From the NCBI RefSeq assembly GCF_021654775.1, contig NZ_AP025343.1, positions 3,253,501 through 3,317,500 of the forward strand: a stretch of 64,000 bases of DNA, read 5' to 3'. Below the pieces are notes generated by a model. It worked only from the letters and a program-made list of their open reading frames with translations, was not told where the DNA came from and searched no databases. The stretch comes from Paenibacillus azoreducens (lineage in GTDB: Bacteria > Bacillota > Bacilli > Paenibacillales > Paenibacillaceae). Below, in pieces: positions 18,645 through 26,957 of this stretch (positions within the stretch are counted from its first letter, which is position 1; each line of letters starts with the position of its first letter). The translations under genes were made by a program, and so were the position numbers.

Positions 18645-18768
18645 GTGCGTGTTCAAAGCTGATGAAATTCCATATCGCAAGAAAACCTACCGCTGAATGC
18701 GGCCCTTCATCGTTGGATTGACCTCGATTGGTTTTCTTGTCAAAAGCGGACTTTTTGAACAACCTCTC
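18645..18768. mobile_element. MITE-like repeat, copy A (internally deleted, about 124 bp)
   Basis: It begins GTGCGTGTTCAAA and ends TTTTTGAACAACCTCT, the same ends as copy C (42178-42513) and, inverted, copy B (28470-28912). Relative to C it lacks about 200 bp: the left terminal repeat runs straight into GCTGATGAAATTC. It has no coding capacity. The terminator at 18788-18819 lies directly after it. Confidence 0.75.
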
Positions 18769-18787
18769 TAACGGCAGCAAAAATATA

Positions 18788-18819
18788 CCGCCTTTCCGAA
18801 GTTGGAAGGGCGGTTTTTT
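18788..18819 (+). terminator. Terminator downstream of the aldose epimerase gene and repeat copy A
   Basis: CCGCC-TTCC/GGAA-GGCGG stem followed by T6. Confidence 0.75.
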
Positions 18820-18987
18820 GGATCATGCGTATATACTTTGGGGAAGGTGTCCCTTATACCGCAAGTGGACCTTCATCATGCAACGTCACGCCGGGCGCTG
18901 GGAGTCTGCGCACGGTGAGAAAAGAAAAAATCCGATAAAAGCTAGAAGCGGTTTGTCTTCTATGGAAAATGTGTAGGAAGTTTTTCG

Positions 18988-19470
18988 TTACTCGGTTAAG
19001 CGGAATCCGCACCCGCGGCAGAAATGGTCGCCAAGAGTGGCAGACTCGCCGCATTTTGGGCAAAATATCGCTTTTTCTGAATGCCCCGCTTGTACGGCGG
19101 CGGGCTGCACCACGATCGTTTGGAATTGCTGTCCGCAAAACGGACAATATGAAGCGTCTGCCTGCAGCATTTTACCGCATCCGCACTCTTTAAGGTTTTG
19201 CAAAAGCTGAATTTTCCGGTTAAGCTCTTCAATCTCTTTTTCCAAAGTTATAATAGCTTCTTGATACTTTTCAAATTCGGCACCGGGTACAAAGCTGGAC
19301 TGGGTTTCAAGCGAACGGTACACAATCCGTCCGATTTCTGTATAATTTTTTTCGATTTCTTTTTCCTTGGATGATACCTGAAACTTCAATGTCGTGGATT
19401 CCACGGTTTGCTGAGCTTTTTTGCCCGCATCTGACACACCCTGTTTGAGTTTGTTTAAAAAATTGGACAT
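18988..19470 (-). CDS. Coiled-coil zinc-ribbon protein
   Basis: 160 aa. A helical region (residues 1-90, EKEIEKNYTEIGRIVYRSLE, then EFEKYQEAIITLEKEIEELN) is followed by two zinc-ribbon motifs: CGCGKMLQ...CPFCG and CPKCGESA...CRGCGFRL. Proteins of this layout are widespread in Firmicutes and act as adaptors of unknown role; the N-terminal part has a YtxH-like amphipathic look. RBS GGAGGAG lies just before the ATG at 19470. It is a single gene. Confidence 0.8.
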   Translation of the reverse strand: MSNFLNKLKQGVSDAGKKAQQTVESTTLKFQVSSKEKEIEKNYTEIGRIVYRSLETQSSFVPGAEFEKYQEAIITLEKEIEELNRKIQLLQNLKECGCGKMLQADASYCPFCGQQFQTIVVQPAAVQAGHSEKAIFCPKCGESATLGDHFCRGCGFRLTE

Positions 19471-19729
19471 AACGGGGCTTCTCCTCCTTCATCCGCTGTA
19501 TCCATTGTTCTCGTCTGCAAAAGTAAGCGGCTTGATGTGCTATTCCCGGACTCTTGCTGATGGATACCTCATGTTAATATTAATGTATGGCTTATCTTCA
19601 CAAGCTAGAACAACCGTCTGACGCCGCTCTTTTTTCGAGGGAAGGACGCCGATATGTCATTCTTACCGCATTATAACCCGAGTTCATCCCGGAGGGAAAT
19701 AACTGTTTTTTGACGGGAGCCGATAATTG

Positions 19730-19748
19730 GTGACATGCAAGATGTCAC
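19730..19748. promoter_or_regulatory. Palindromic operator candidate upstream of the WYL regulator
   Basis: GTGACAT-gcaag-ATGTCAC is a perfect 7-bp dyad with a 5-bp centre, about 60 bp before the regulator start. Autoregulation is a reasonable inference. Confidence 0.5.
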
Positions 19749-19805
19749 TAATAGAATGTTATGATTGGACTATATTACGAAAGGTTGTGCCGCGCCTTGA
19801 AAAAA

Positions 19806-20741
19806 ATGGACCGCCTGATGGCAATTATTATGGCTCTGCAGCATGACAGCCAGACGGCATCCGCGCTTTCGTCGAAGCTGGAGGTGTCGCGCCGCACGAT
19901 TTTGCGGGATATCCAAACCTTGTCTGAGATCGGCGTGCCGATTGGAGCGGCAAGCGGCCCAAATGGCGGATATACATTGATGGAGGGCTTTCAGCTTCCG
20001 CCGCTTCAGCTTAGCTCCAGGGAAGCTTTATGCGTGTTATTTGCCCTGCAGGGGCTGACGCGGTACACCGACACTCCATTTAACGGGGAGCGCTGGTCCG
20101 TAATGGACAAAATCCGCAGCATTCTTCCGCATGAAACGTCAAAGAGCATTGACCCGCTTCTGGACAGCATGGAAATTGAAGTTCCCAAACGGGTATACCA
20201 TATTCCGCATTTGGAATGGATGCTGAAGATGACGGCACAGGGAAAATGGCTGTCCGTTTTTTATCAATCGATGAACCATCGCCGGAGATTGTTGATTAAA
20301 CCGCATAAAATTTTTGCCGCTCACGGTTTTTGGTATTGCGACTGTTTTTCGCATACGCATCAGGAGGACCGCAGGCTGCGGATCGACCGGATTCAAGATG
20401 TTGCGGAGGCGGAGGAACCTGCGGATTTCCGGGAGTTGAAACTTTCCAGCAGTCAGGATCAGGATACGAGCATACATATCCGCGCGGAGCTAACCTATAA
20501 GGGAATGCTTCAGGTCGAGCGGGACGAGCATATTGGGGAAAGCATCGAAGCGGCGGGGGATGAGCTCTGGATTGCTGACTTTCATTTGCCGGAAAAGGAG
20601 TGGGAATGGGTGGTGAGCCTGTTTTTCTCATTAGGACGTGAAGCCAGGGTTATCATGCCGGAAAAACTGCGGGCCGAAATCCGCCAAAGGGCAAGCGATC
20701 TGTATAACGATTATAATCATGCGATAGCAGAGGAGAGCTGA
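19806..20741 (+). CDS. WYL-domain transcriptional regulator (YafY type)
   Basis: About 311 aa. The N-terminal HTH_11 (MDRLMAIIMALQHDSQTASA, then VSRRTILRDIQTLSEIGVPI) is followed by a WYL domain (KWLSVFYQSMNHRRRLLIKP to FWYCDCFSH) and a C-terminal WCX extension. WYL domains bind nucleic acid or small ligands and often sit in DNA-damage or defence circuits. The start is unsure: ATG 19806 matches the family N-terminus, and TTG 19797 is also possible. It is followed after 3 nt by the next ORF, so it heads a three-gene operon, and a perfect dyad lies upstream (19730-19748). Confidence 0.85.
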   Translation: MDRLMAIIMALQHDSQTASALSSKLEVSRRTILRDIQTLSEIGVPIGAASGPNGGYTLMEGFQLPPLQLSSREALCVLFALQGLTRYTDTPFNGERWSVMDKIRSILPHETSKSIDPLLDSMEIEVPKRVYHIPHLEWMLKMTAQGKWLSVFYQSMNHRRRLLIKPHKIFAAHGFWYCDCFSHTHQEDRRLRIDRIQDVAEAEEPADFRELKLSSSQDQDTSIHIRAELTYKGMLQVERDEHIGESIEAAGDELWIADFHLPEKEWEWVVSLFFSLGREARVIMPEKLRAEIRQRASDLYNDYNHAIAEES

Positions 20742-20744
20742 TTC

Positions 20745-21437
20745 ATGAACGAAGCAAATCAAGGCGAGGCCATCATTAGAAATTACGATGAGGCGGCGGA
20801 ATATATCATGCGGATCGGGATTTTGCCGTTAGCTTCTTGTATCCCGGAATTTCCTTCGCTTGAAAGCATCACCCGCAAAGAAAGCTGGCACAGCGGCGAA
20901 GAGGATGATCCATGGACCTGGAGAACCCGGTTTCCGTATGAAGGTAAGGCCGGTTATGGCAAGTTTATGAAGAAAAAGGCTTTTCTGATTTCGGCGGAAT
21001 GGTTTCCTTTGGTTTATGCCTGTTTGGGCATGGGCAGAGATGCCGAGAACTGCTATCAAGACGGTTTGCTGTCGAAAACGGCATGGGAGCTGTATCAGCT
21101 GATCGATATCGACCAGGGAATCGACACCCGGGCGCTGCGCGAGCGGGCGCACATGAAAGCAGTGGAAGATAAAAAGGCATTCGACCGGGCTGTCCTTGAA
21201 CTTCAGGAAACGATGTTGATCGTCATTTCAGGCGTGAAAACCAAAGTGAATGAAGCCGGCGAAACAAACGGCTGGAGCAGCACGGCTTACGAGACGACAG
21301 AGCATTGGATGAAACAAAATGGAATCGGGAAAGCTCCGTGTTCCAAACAAGAGGCTGGGCAGCAATTGCTTGCGCGGCTTCAAGACAACTGCAGCAGCAG
21401 AGCGTTTGCATACTTTAAAAAACAATTCCAACAATAG
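20745..21437 (+). CDS. Uncharacterised protein, AlkZ-related type
   Basis: 230 aa, soluble, Trp-rich. The stretch GILPLASCIPEFPSLESITR, then WHSGEEDDPWTWRTRFPYEG and YGKFMKKKAFLISAEWFP, recalls proteins annotated as AlkZ-related (a winged-helix DNA glycosylase superfamily), but I am working from memory. No catalytic QxQ motif of AlkZ was seen, so glycosylase activity should not be assumed. It starts 3 nt after the WYL regulator stop and ends 13 nt before the next gene, behind that gene's AGGAGG. This context fits a regulator-linked nucleic acid or stress function. Confidence 0.55.
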   Translation: MNEANQGEAIIRNYDEAAEYIMRIGILPLASCIPEFPSLESITRKESWHSGEEDDPWTWRTRFPYEGKAGYGKFMKKKAFLISAEWFPLVYACLGMGRDAENCYQDGLLSKTAWELYQLIDIDQGIDTRALRERAHMKAVEDKKAFDRAVLELQETMLIVISGVKTKVNEAGETNGWSSTAYETTEHWMKQNGIGKAPCSKQEAGQQLLARLQDNCSSRAFAYFKKQFQQ

Positions 21438-21450
21438 GAGGCTGAACTTT

Positions 21451-22350
21451 ATGAAATTAACCGGTTCGCAGTTTATGAAAGCAAGGGATTTTATCTATGC
21501 CAATGCACGGCTGCTCGACCGTAGGCGGTTTGAGTTTCACTTTGCGAAAGGGGGGCCGGAGCCTGTTGTGGATGCGCTTCGCGCCTATCAAAATGCGGAC
21601 GGCGGTTTTGGCAGCGCGCTAGAGCCGGATATGCGCGTGCCCGACAGCCAGCCGATTGCCACCGAATTTGCTCTGCTGATTATGGACGAAATCGGTATGG
21701 CCGACCCAGGGATGCTGCAGGGGATTATAGGCTATTTTAAACAGGAGCTGCGGGCAACAGGAGGATTGCCGCGGGCAACGGTTAAGGTCAACGCCTATCC
21801 GCACGCTCCCTGGTGGAATACGGATGATGACAGCTCGGGATCGCTGAATCCGACCGGGCGTATGCTAGGGCTCTTGTACAAGCTGCAAGCGTTAACGGGA
21901 CACGAAGATGAGGAATGGCTTAAGCGCAGTTTGGATTTTGTGTGGGGGCAGATACCACGGGCCAATCCGGCGGATTATCATGATGTCATTCAATGCATCG
22001 CGTTTCTGGAGCATATACCGGATCGGGAGCGGGCGGAAGCAGAGATGAAAACCGTGGATCATTGGCTGAAGCAGCCTGGAACGATCGAACTGGATCCCGA
22101 GGCGGAAGGTTACGTGCATAAGGTGCTGGACTGGGCTCCGACGCCGGACAGTTATGCGAAAAAGTGGATAACAGAGGCGGATATGGAGCGGCATTTGGAT
22201 CACCTGATCCGGAGCCAGCAGGAGGATGGAGGGTGGACGGTCAGTTTTCCGGCGATAAGCCAAGGCAATGCATCCGAATGGCGCGGTTTGATTACGGTGG
22301 ACCGTTTGCTTACACTTAAGGCTTACGGCCGTCTCGAAGAGACGTTTTAA
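21451..22350 (+). CDS. Squalene/terpene cyclase-fold protein of unknown function
   Basis: 299 aa from ATG 21451, chosen because AGGAGG is directly upstream; a longer in-frame start at 21319 lies inside the previous gene. It has alpha-alpha toroid features with two QW-like repeats: AYQNADGGFGSALEPD near residues 40-55 and SQQEDGGWTVSF near 255. The DxDD catalytic motif of squalene-hopene cyclases is not visible, so it is more likely a prenyltransferase/cyclase-fold protein without a known reaction. It is the third gene of the WYL operon. Confidence 0.6.
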   Translation: MKLTGSQFMKARDFIYANARLLDRRRFEFHFAKGGPEPVVDALRAYQNADGGFGSALEPDMRVPDSQPIATEFALLIMDEIGMADPGMLQGIIGYFKQELRATGGLPRATVKVNAYPHAPWWNTDDDSSGSLNPTGRMLGLLYKLQALTGHEDEEWLKRSLDFVWGQIPRANPADYHDVIQCIAFLEHIPDRERAEAEMKTVDHWLKQPGTIELDPEAEGYVHKVLDWAPTPDSYAKKWITEADMERHLDHLIRSQQEDGGWTVSFPAISQGNASEWRGLITVDRLLTLKAYGRLEETF

Positions 22351-23009
22351 AATAACCTAAAGTTGTAAAAAGCCGCGGGGATAAGGTGCCAATAAGAAGA
22401 ATGGCGGTTGTGCAAGATTGAGTTGGAGGAGGTGTTAGGGGAATCGCGGTTATGTTATCGATCCGTACTAGACGAAGCTGAACCGCTCGATGAACATCGG
22501 GTTAAGAAAACAGATATGCTATTAAACATAAGATGATTTTCGACGATGGAGATCGTTGATAAATTTCATTGTTCTTGCATTGTGCCTTTTTCTCGCTGAA
22601 AGCTTGCAAAGGTGCATCTATTCTCGGTAGTTTGCTTCGTTCTCGTTGAAAAGCTTGCAAAAAGTGCATCTATTCTCGGTAGTTTGCTTCGTTCTCGCTG
22701 AAAAGCTTGCAAAAGTGCATCTATTCTCAGCAGTGTGCCTTGTTCTCGTTGAAAAGCTTGCAGAAGTGCAAGCTTTTTACGCTTTTTGAGCGTATTTAGG
22801 TGATGTATGATCAAATTGTTGCATAAACGCAACAATTTGACGTTCCAACCCATACAACGTCAGAAAAAGATGCACAAACGCAACAATTTGCACTCTGTCT
22901 TCATAATTCGACCATATATTTATACGAAAAATAACTTCGCGCATTAAAGTGTGAAAGCGCGCCAAAGCAAAAAAAGGTTTCTGTTTGATTGAACTTCCAA
23001 AATATGGGT
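22351..23009. repeat. Repeat-rich intergenic region: four 51/52-bp tandem units and hairpins
   Basis: Units start at about 22612, 22664, 22715 and (partial) 22766, with a decayed unit before 22612. Each begins GTGCATCTATTCTC and ends GAAAAGCTTGCAAAA; the spacings are 52, 51 and 51. Downstream, CAAATTGTTGC/GCAACAATTTG (22812-22839) is a perfect 11-bp dyad, and its right half recurs near 22877-22892. One unit is 52 bp, so the array does not keep a reading frame. No RBS or gene was found. Confidence 0.7.
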
Positions 23010-24241
23010 CTATGTTAGATTCAGCTCATGAATCTCAACTTTATAGCCCATCTGGTTGATTTTACGAATCCAGTACTCAATAGTCTTCTCGCGTTTACCC
23101 AAATAGTCTGCACCCAGTTCCTCGTAAGGCACTTTGTCGCGAAGGACGACGTAGATCATGCGTAAGAGTAAATGTGAAACCGCCATAATGGCCTTTTGTT
23201 TGCCCATACGTTTGACCAGCCTGTAGTACACCGCAGCGATCCGTGAGTCTTTCTTACGTATCGCTGCCCAACTACATTGGCAGAGAACCGATTTTAGCCC
23301 TCTACTTCCTCGTTGGTTCTTTTTTCTTTTTTTTTACCGTTACTTTCATGATTGGCTGGGCATACCCCGGCCCATGAAGAAACGTGCCCATCGGATGGAA
23401 ATTGAGACATATCTGTACCCAATTCGGCCACGATGCTCGCCGCTGCATCATGGTTGATCCCAGGAATGGTGTCCAGCAATTCCATTTCCAAGTGATGAGG
23501 CGTAAGCAGAGAATCGATTTCCGCTTCCAGTTCCACAATCTCCTTCTCGAGATACACAATATGCTCCAGATGTCTTCGGATCATATTACGGTGATGGATG
23601 CGTAATCGTCCATTCAACGACTCCATGAGTTTGGGGACCTTACGCTTTAGTGTCGACTTGACCATGTCTCGAACTTGCTTCTCATCGAGCACCTCGCCAT
23701 TGACAATGGATTCAAGCAACGCTCGACCGGAAACCCCAAAAATGTCGCTCATAAAGGTGGTGAGTTTCAAATTCGCATCTTGCAAGATCTTGTGAACCCG
23801 GTTCTTCTCTTGGGTCACATTCTGGAGGAGCTTGCGCCGATAACGAGTCAAGTCACGCAAATCGCGAATGTCTTTATGAGGTACAAAACTCTTCTCGATT
23901 AATCCGCTGCGATGCAACCGAGCGATCCATTCCGCATCGTTGTAGTCGGTCTTCCGGCCTGGAACATTCTTGATACGCGTTGGGTTGGCTAAGGTCAACT
24001 CACACGTGTCCTCCAAAACGTTCCATATGGGTTTCCAGTACACGCCTGTGCTCTCCATAGCTACATGTGTGCATTCCCGAGCCAGAAGCCACTCTTGCAA
24101 TTGCAGCAATTCTTTCGTGGTCGTCCCGAATGTTTGAATTTCTTTCGATGGCTTTTTCTCCAGCGGACCGGAGAGCAAGCAGACTACGATGTTATCCTGA
24201 TGAACATCTAGACCGGCACATCGTTCCAAAATTGCATCCAA
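23010..24241 (-). pseudogene. IS110-family transposase gene with a -1 frameshift
   Basis: A TTG at 24241 follows AAAGGAG and reads LDAILERCAGLDVHQDNIV. The RuvC-like DEDD residues are visible in GLDVHQD, MESTGVYWKP and KTDYNDAEW. The frame runs to VCPANHESNGKKK and then stops 12 codons later. Moving to the -1 frame inside the A9-G-A6 run (minus strand of 23320-23335) restores RGLKSVLCQCSWAAIRKK, the C-terminal serine-containing helical domain, through to the stop at 23010. The span of 1232 nt equals 411 codons after a single -1 step, a normal IS110 length. It is either an inactivated copy or one expressed by ribosomal or transcriptional slippage. Two conceptual pieces: 24241-23294 and 23231-23010. 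Confidence 0.85.
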
Positions 24242-24480
24242 GAGGAACAACTCCTTTCGAGGTTTCAAGATTTGTACAGACAGATCATGCAACCTTGTAC
24301 AAGATGACACTTTATACGCGTACTCGTAGTAACAATCGGCGATTCTCGTGGTTGCAATGGGTCCGATTCTAACACGGAGTGTGTCTCCAAAATATAACCG
24401 ACCTCTGATCCATCTATCTTAAGTACCTCAAAAAGTGGGCAAGAACGCAAGTCCCATTTTTCATATATGGTGGTGACCGT
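24242..24480 (-). other. Non-coding 5' region of the IS110 element (candidate bridge RNA locus)
   Basis: IS110-group elements encode a bridge RNA in the non-coding end before the transposase. This 240-nt stretch has no ORF with an RBS and contains a strong hairpin on the minus strand (AAAAATGGG/CCCACTTTTT, 24431-24462) plus smaller stems. Element ends were not determined, so the assignment is by position and structure only. Confidence 0.35.
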
Positions 24481-24690
24481 CAGGCCATGTTTGATTCTAA
24501 TGGACATCACGGCCGCTAAATGGCTAAAAATAGCCACTTAGGAATCCTAACGGTCACCACAGCTCTTATTTGCTTCGAAATAAGGGTAAAAGTCGGGATT
24601 TTCACCAAATAGCTGCAGCTGTGTCCATTAGAAATCAAAATGATCGTAAATCCCCTCCTTAGCGGCCGCTATGTCCGTTAGAGTTTTGTG
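24470..24690. repeat. Nested palindromes flanking the IS110 copy
   Basis: GTGGTGACCGT (24470-24480) and ACGGTCACCAC (24550-24560) form a perfect 11-bp inverted repeat, with an inner TGGCTA/TAGCCA hairpin. CTAATGGACA...GGCCGCTAA near 24507-24529 is repeated inverted as TTAGCGGCCGC...GTCCGTTAG at 24659-24681. No gene is visible. Confidence 0.55.
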
Positions 24691-24782
24691 TGCAGTCCTT
24701 TCATGCGATCCCAACGCATACGTGTACGATCTGCTGTGTGCAGTCCTTTCATGCGATCCCAACGCATCCGTGTGCGATCTGC
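24687..24782. repeat. Two-copy 48-bp tandem repeat
   Basis: TGTGTGCAGTCCTTTCATGC begins at 24687 and again at 24735, with a few mismatches later in each unit. It abuts the 13-bp minisatellite. Confidence 0.7.
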
Positions 24783-24785
24783 TCA

Positions 24786-25061
24786 TTGCGACTCCAACGC
24801 ACAACACCAAAATGCATAACACCAACATGCATAACACCAACGCACGACTCCAACACACGGCACTAACGTACTACACCAAGGCACGGCACCAACGCACGAC
24901 AGCAACATACGGCATTAATGTACTAAACCAACGCATAACACCAACGCACGACACCAACATACCGCATTAATTTACTACACCAACGCACGACTCCAACACA
25001 CGGCACTAACGTACTACACCAACGCACGACTCCAACGCACAACACCAACACACGACTTCAA
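24786..25061. repeat. 13-bp minisatellite, about 21 units
   Basis: Degenerate units of the type CGCACGACTCCAA. From 24841 to 25061 the 13-bp register is kept without a slip for 17 units. Units at 24841, 24854 and 24867 recur at 24984, 24997 and 25010, an exact higher-order repeat of 11 units (143 bp). Thirteen is not a multiple of three, so the ORFs read through it are not credible genes. Confidence 0.85.
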
Positions 25062-25223
25062 CACCCGCCCCAAAACAAACTCCAAAAACAACCCATATCA
25101 AAACAAACTCCATACCAATGCAAATGGAGCCTTTCCCGCACCGCAGGAAAGACTCCACGTGACTCCAAGGCTCCATCGTATGCCGAACATTTAACGGCAT
25201 TGATGTTTTTTTGAAGTCAACAT

Positions 25224-26456
25224 TTAAAATGCCCAATTTCCCTTTTTAAATACAGGTTCTTCCGTTCCATCCGCCGTCACTCCGAAAATGTCCATTTCGC
25301 CGGAGCCGATCATGAAATCGACGTGCGTTACGCTAGAATTCAGCCCATGCTGCGTAAGCTGCTCCTGGGTCATTTCTTTGCCGCCTTCAAGACAGAAAGC
25401 ATATGCGCTGCCGATGGCCAGATGGTTGGAGGCATTTTCGTCAAATAACGTATTGAAATACAGAATGTTCGAATCCGAGATCGGCGATTGATGCGGCACA
25501 AGGGCTACCTCGCCAAGATAATGGGAACCTTCGTCCATTTCCACAAGATGCTCCAACACTTTCTGTCCTTCTTCCGCCTTGACGTTTACGATGCGGCCAT
25601 TTTCAAATGTAATCGTAAAACGGTCGATGATGTTACCGCCATAGCTGAGCGGCTTCGTGCTGCTGACATAACCGTTGACGCCCGTTTTGAGCGGAGCCGT
25701 AAACACTTCTTCGGTCGGCATGTTGGCGACGAAGCGATGTCCATTTTCGTTGAAACTTTCACCGGCTGCCCAAATATGTCCTTCAGGGAGCTCGATCGTC
25801 AAGTCTGTTCCTGGAGCTATGTAGTGCAGTTTTTTGTATTTCTTCTCATTCAGGGTTTTGGATTTCTCATCCAATGTCTCCAGGTGCTTGTTCCAAGCTT
25901 CGACCGGGTCTTCCAGATCGACGCGCACAGTATGGAAAATGGCATCCCAGAGCTTCTGCACGCGTTCTTCCTTTGGCGCATCCGGGAACACTTTATCGGC
26001 CCATTGCGGCGAAGGAACAGCGATCAGGCACCAGCTGAATTTGTCGGCTTGCTGATACGCCCGGTATTTCATCATGGCTTGTCCACGCGCTTTATTGTTG
26101 GCGGCAATCCGTTCTTGCTGGATGCCTTTCAGCAGGTCCGGGTTATCGGAAAGCACATGCAGAATGGCAGCTCCTTTTTCCACGAGCTCGGTCATCTCGC
26201 CGGCATACCATTTCGGAGGCTCGGAGAACACTCCATCCGCCGCATGCTCGTATTTAAGCCGTGTGATTTTTTCATCGCTCCAGTTCACGCGAACCTCGCT
26301 TGCCCCGGCTTGATAAGCTTTTTCCGTTATCAGGCGCACGAATCCCGCAGACTCAACCGACGCGTTCACCACAAGAATTTGTCCCTTCTGGACATTGACG
26401 CCGACTTTAACAGCCAGATCGGCATATTTGTTGAGATTTTCCTGAAAATCTGCCAT
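25224..26456 (-). CDS. M29 family aminopeptidase
   Basis: 410 aa from ATG 26456 (GGAGG upstream; a longer frame starts at 26513). It matches the thermophilic metalloprotease family M29 (AmpS/AmpII/PepS): an N-terminal domain with VKVGVNVQKGQILVV, and a C-terminal domain with the metal-binding blocks EMDEGSHYLGEVALVP, LFDENASNHLA and HVDFMIGS. The enzyme removes N-terminal residues from peptides in the cytoplasm using a dinuclear Co/Zn centre. The gene stands alone and borders the 13-bp minisatellite. Supplying amino acids from peptides imported by the transporter at 3.5 kb would be a sensible role, but no link is visible. Confidence 0.92.
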   Translation of the reverse strand: MADFQENLNKYADLAVKVGVNVQKGQILVVNASVESAGFVRLITEKAYQAGASEVRVNWSDEKITRLKYEHAADGVFSEPPKWYAGEMTELVEKGAAILHVLSDNPDLLKGIQQERIAANNKARGQAMMKYRAYQQADKFSWCLIAVPSPQWADKVFPDAPKEERVQKLWDAIFHTVRVDLEDPVEAWNKHLETLDEKSKTLNEKKYKKLHYIAPGTDLTIELPEGHIWAAGESFNENGHRFVANMPTEEVFTAPLKTGVNGYVSSTKPLSYGGNIIDRFTITFENGRIVNVKAEEGQKVLEHLVEMDEGSHYLGEVALVPHQSPISDSNILYFNTLFDENASNHLAIGSAYAFCLEGGKEMTQEQLTQHGLNSSVTHVDFMIGSGEMDIFGVTADGTEEPVFKKGNWAF

Positions 26457-26639
26457 GGTCTTAGAACCTCCAATTATGATTAATACTGCAATTGTTCTAA
26501 AAGGGGATCTCAATCATCCTCTGTCTAGTATTGTACTAAATCGGATGACATATTGAAAATATGTGCGCTTTGGATGGAAAGAATACCGCACATGGTATAC
26601 TATAAAGACATCAAGTTGAAATAAAGGAGATATGAATGC

Positions 26640-26906
26640 ATGGAATTTCAAATTATAAAGGCGGATATGAGTCTGGATGAAGAGAAACATTATCTTGGAC
26701 ATGTAACGTTTTCGCTTGCGGGACATCAGACGCCATATGAAATTACTTTGTTCAGCAAAAAGCAAAATCAATGGGATTACTCTTTGAATTTCTCGGGTGA
26801 TTCCGGCGTTGAAGAAGAGTTTTTGAAGGCTGACGAACTTCTTGAAGAAGATGATGACCTGTTTGACGCTTTAGTCGATGCTGCTCTTGATACCATGAAA
26901 CAATAA
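26640..26906 (+). CDS. Small acidic protein of unknown function
   Basis: 88 aa. The middle is a beta-rich stretch (HVTFSLAGHQTPYEITLFSK) and the C-terminus is strongly acidic (EEEFLKADELLEEDDDLFDA). AAAGGAG at 26624-26630 serves ATG 26640; two other ATGs in the same region open only very short frames. I do not recognise a family. It precedes the CstR-like gene by 51 nt on the same strand and may be co-transcribed with it. Confidence 0.65.
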   Translation: MEFQIIKADMSLDEEKHYLGHVTFSLAGHQTPYEITLFSKKQNQWDYSLNFSGDSGVEEEFLKADELLEEDDDLFDALVDAALDTMKQ

Positions 26907-26957
26907 AAAATGGCGATGTAAAGCCTGAAAGGCCTTGGGCAGAAAGGATGAAAGAAC

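Noticed and set aside
22560..22770. CRISPR array
   Set aside because: The units are contiguous 51/52-bp repeats with no unique spacers and no cas genes nearby; the 13-bp array is equally unsuitable.
22566..22853. 95-codon ORF through the 51-bp repeats
   Set aside because: One unit is 52 bp and breaks the protein repeat, and no RBS is present.
24671..24970. 99-codon ORF through the 13-bp repeats
   Set aside because: The product is just the translated minisatellite, without an RBS.
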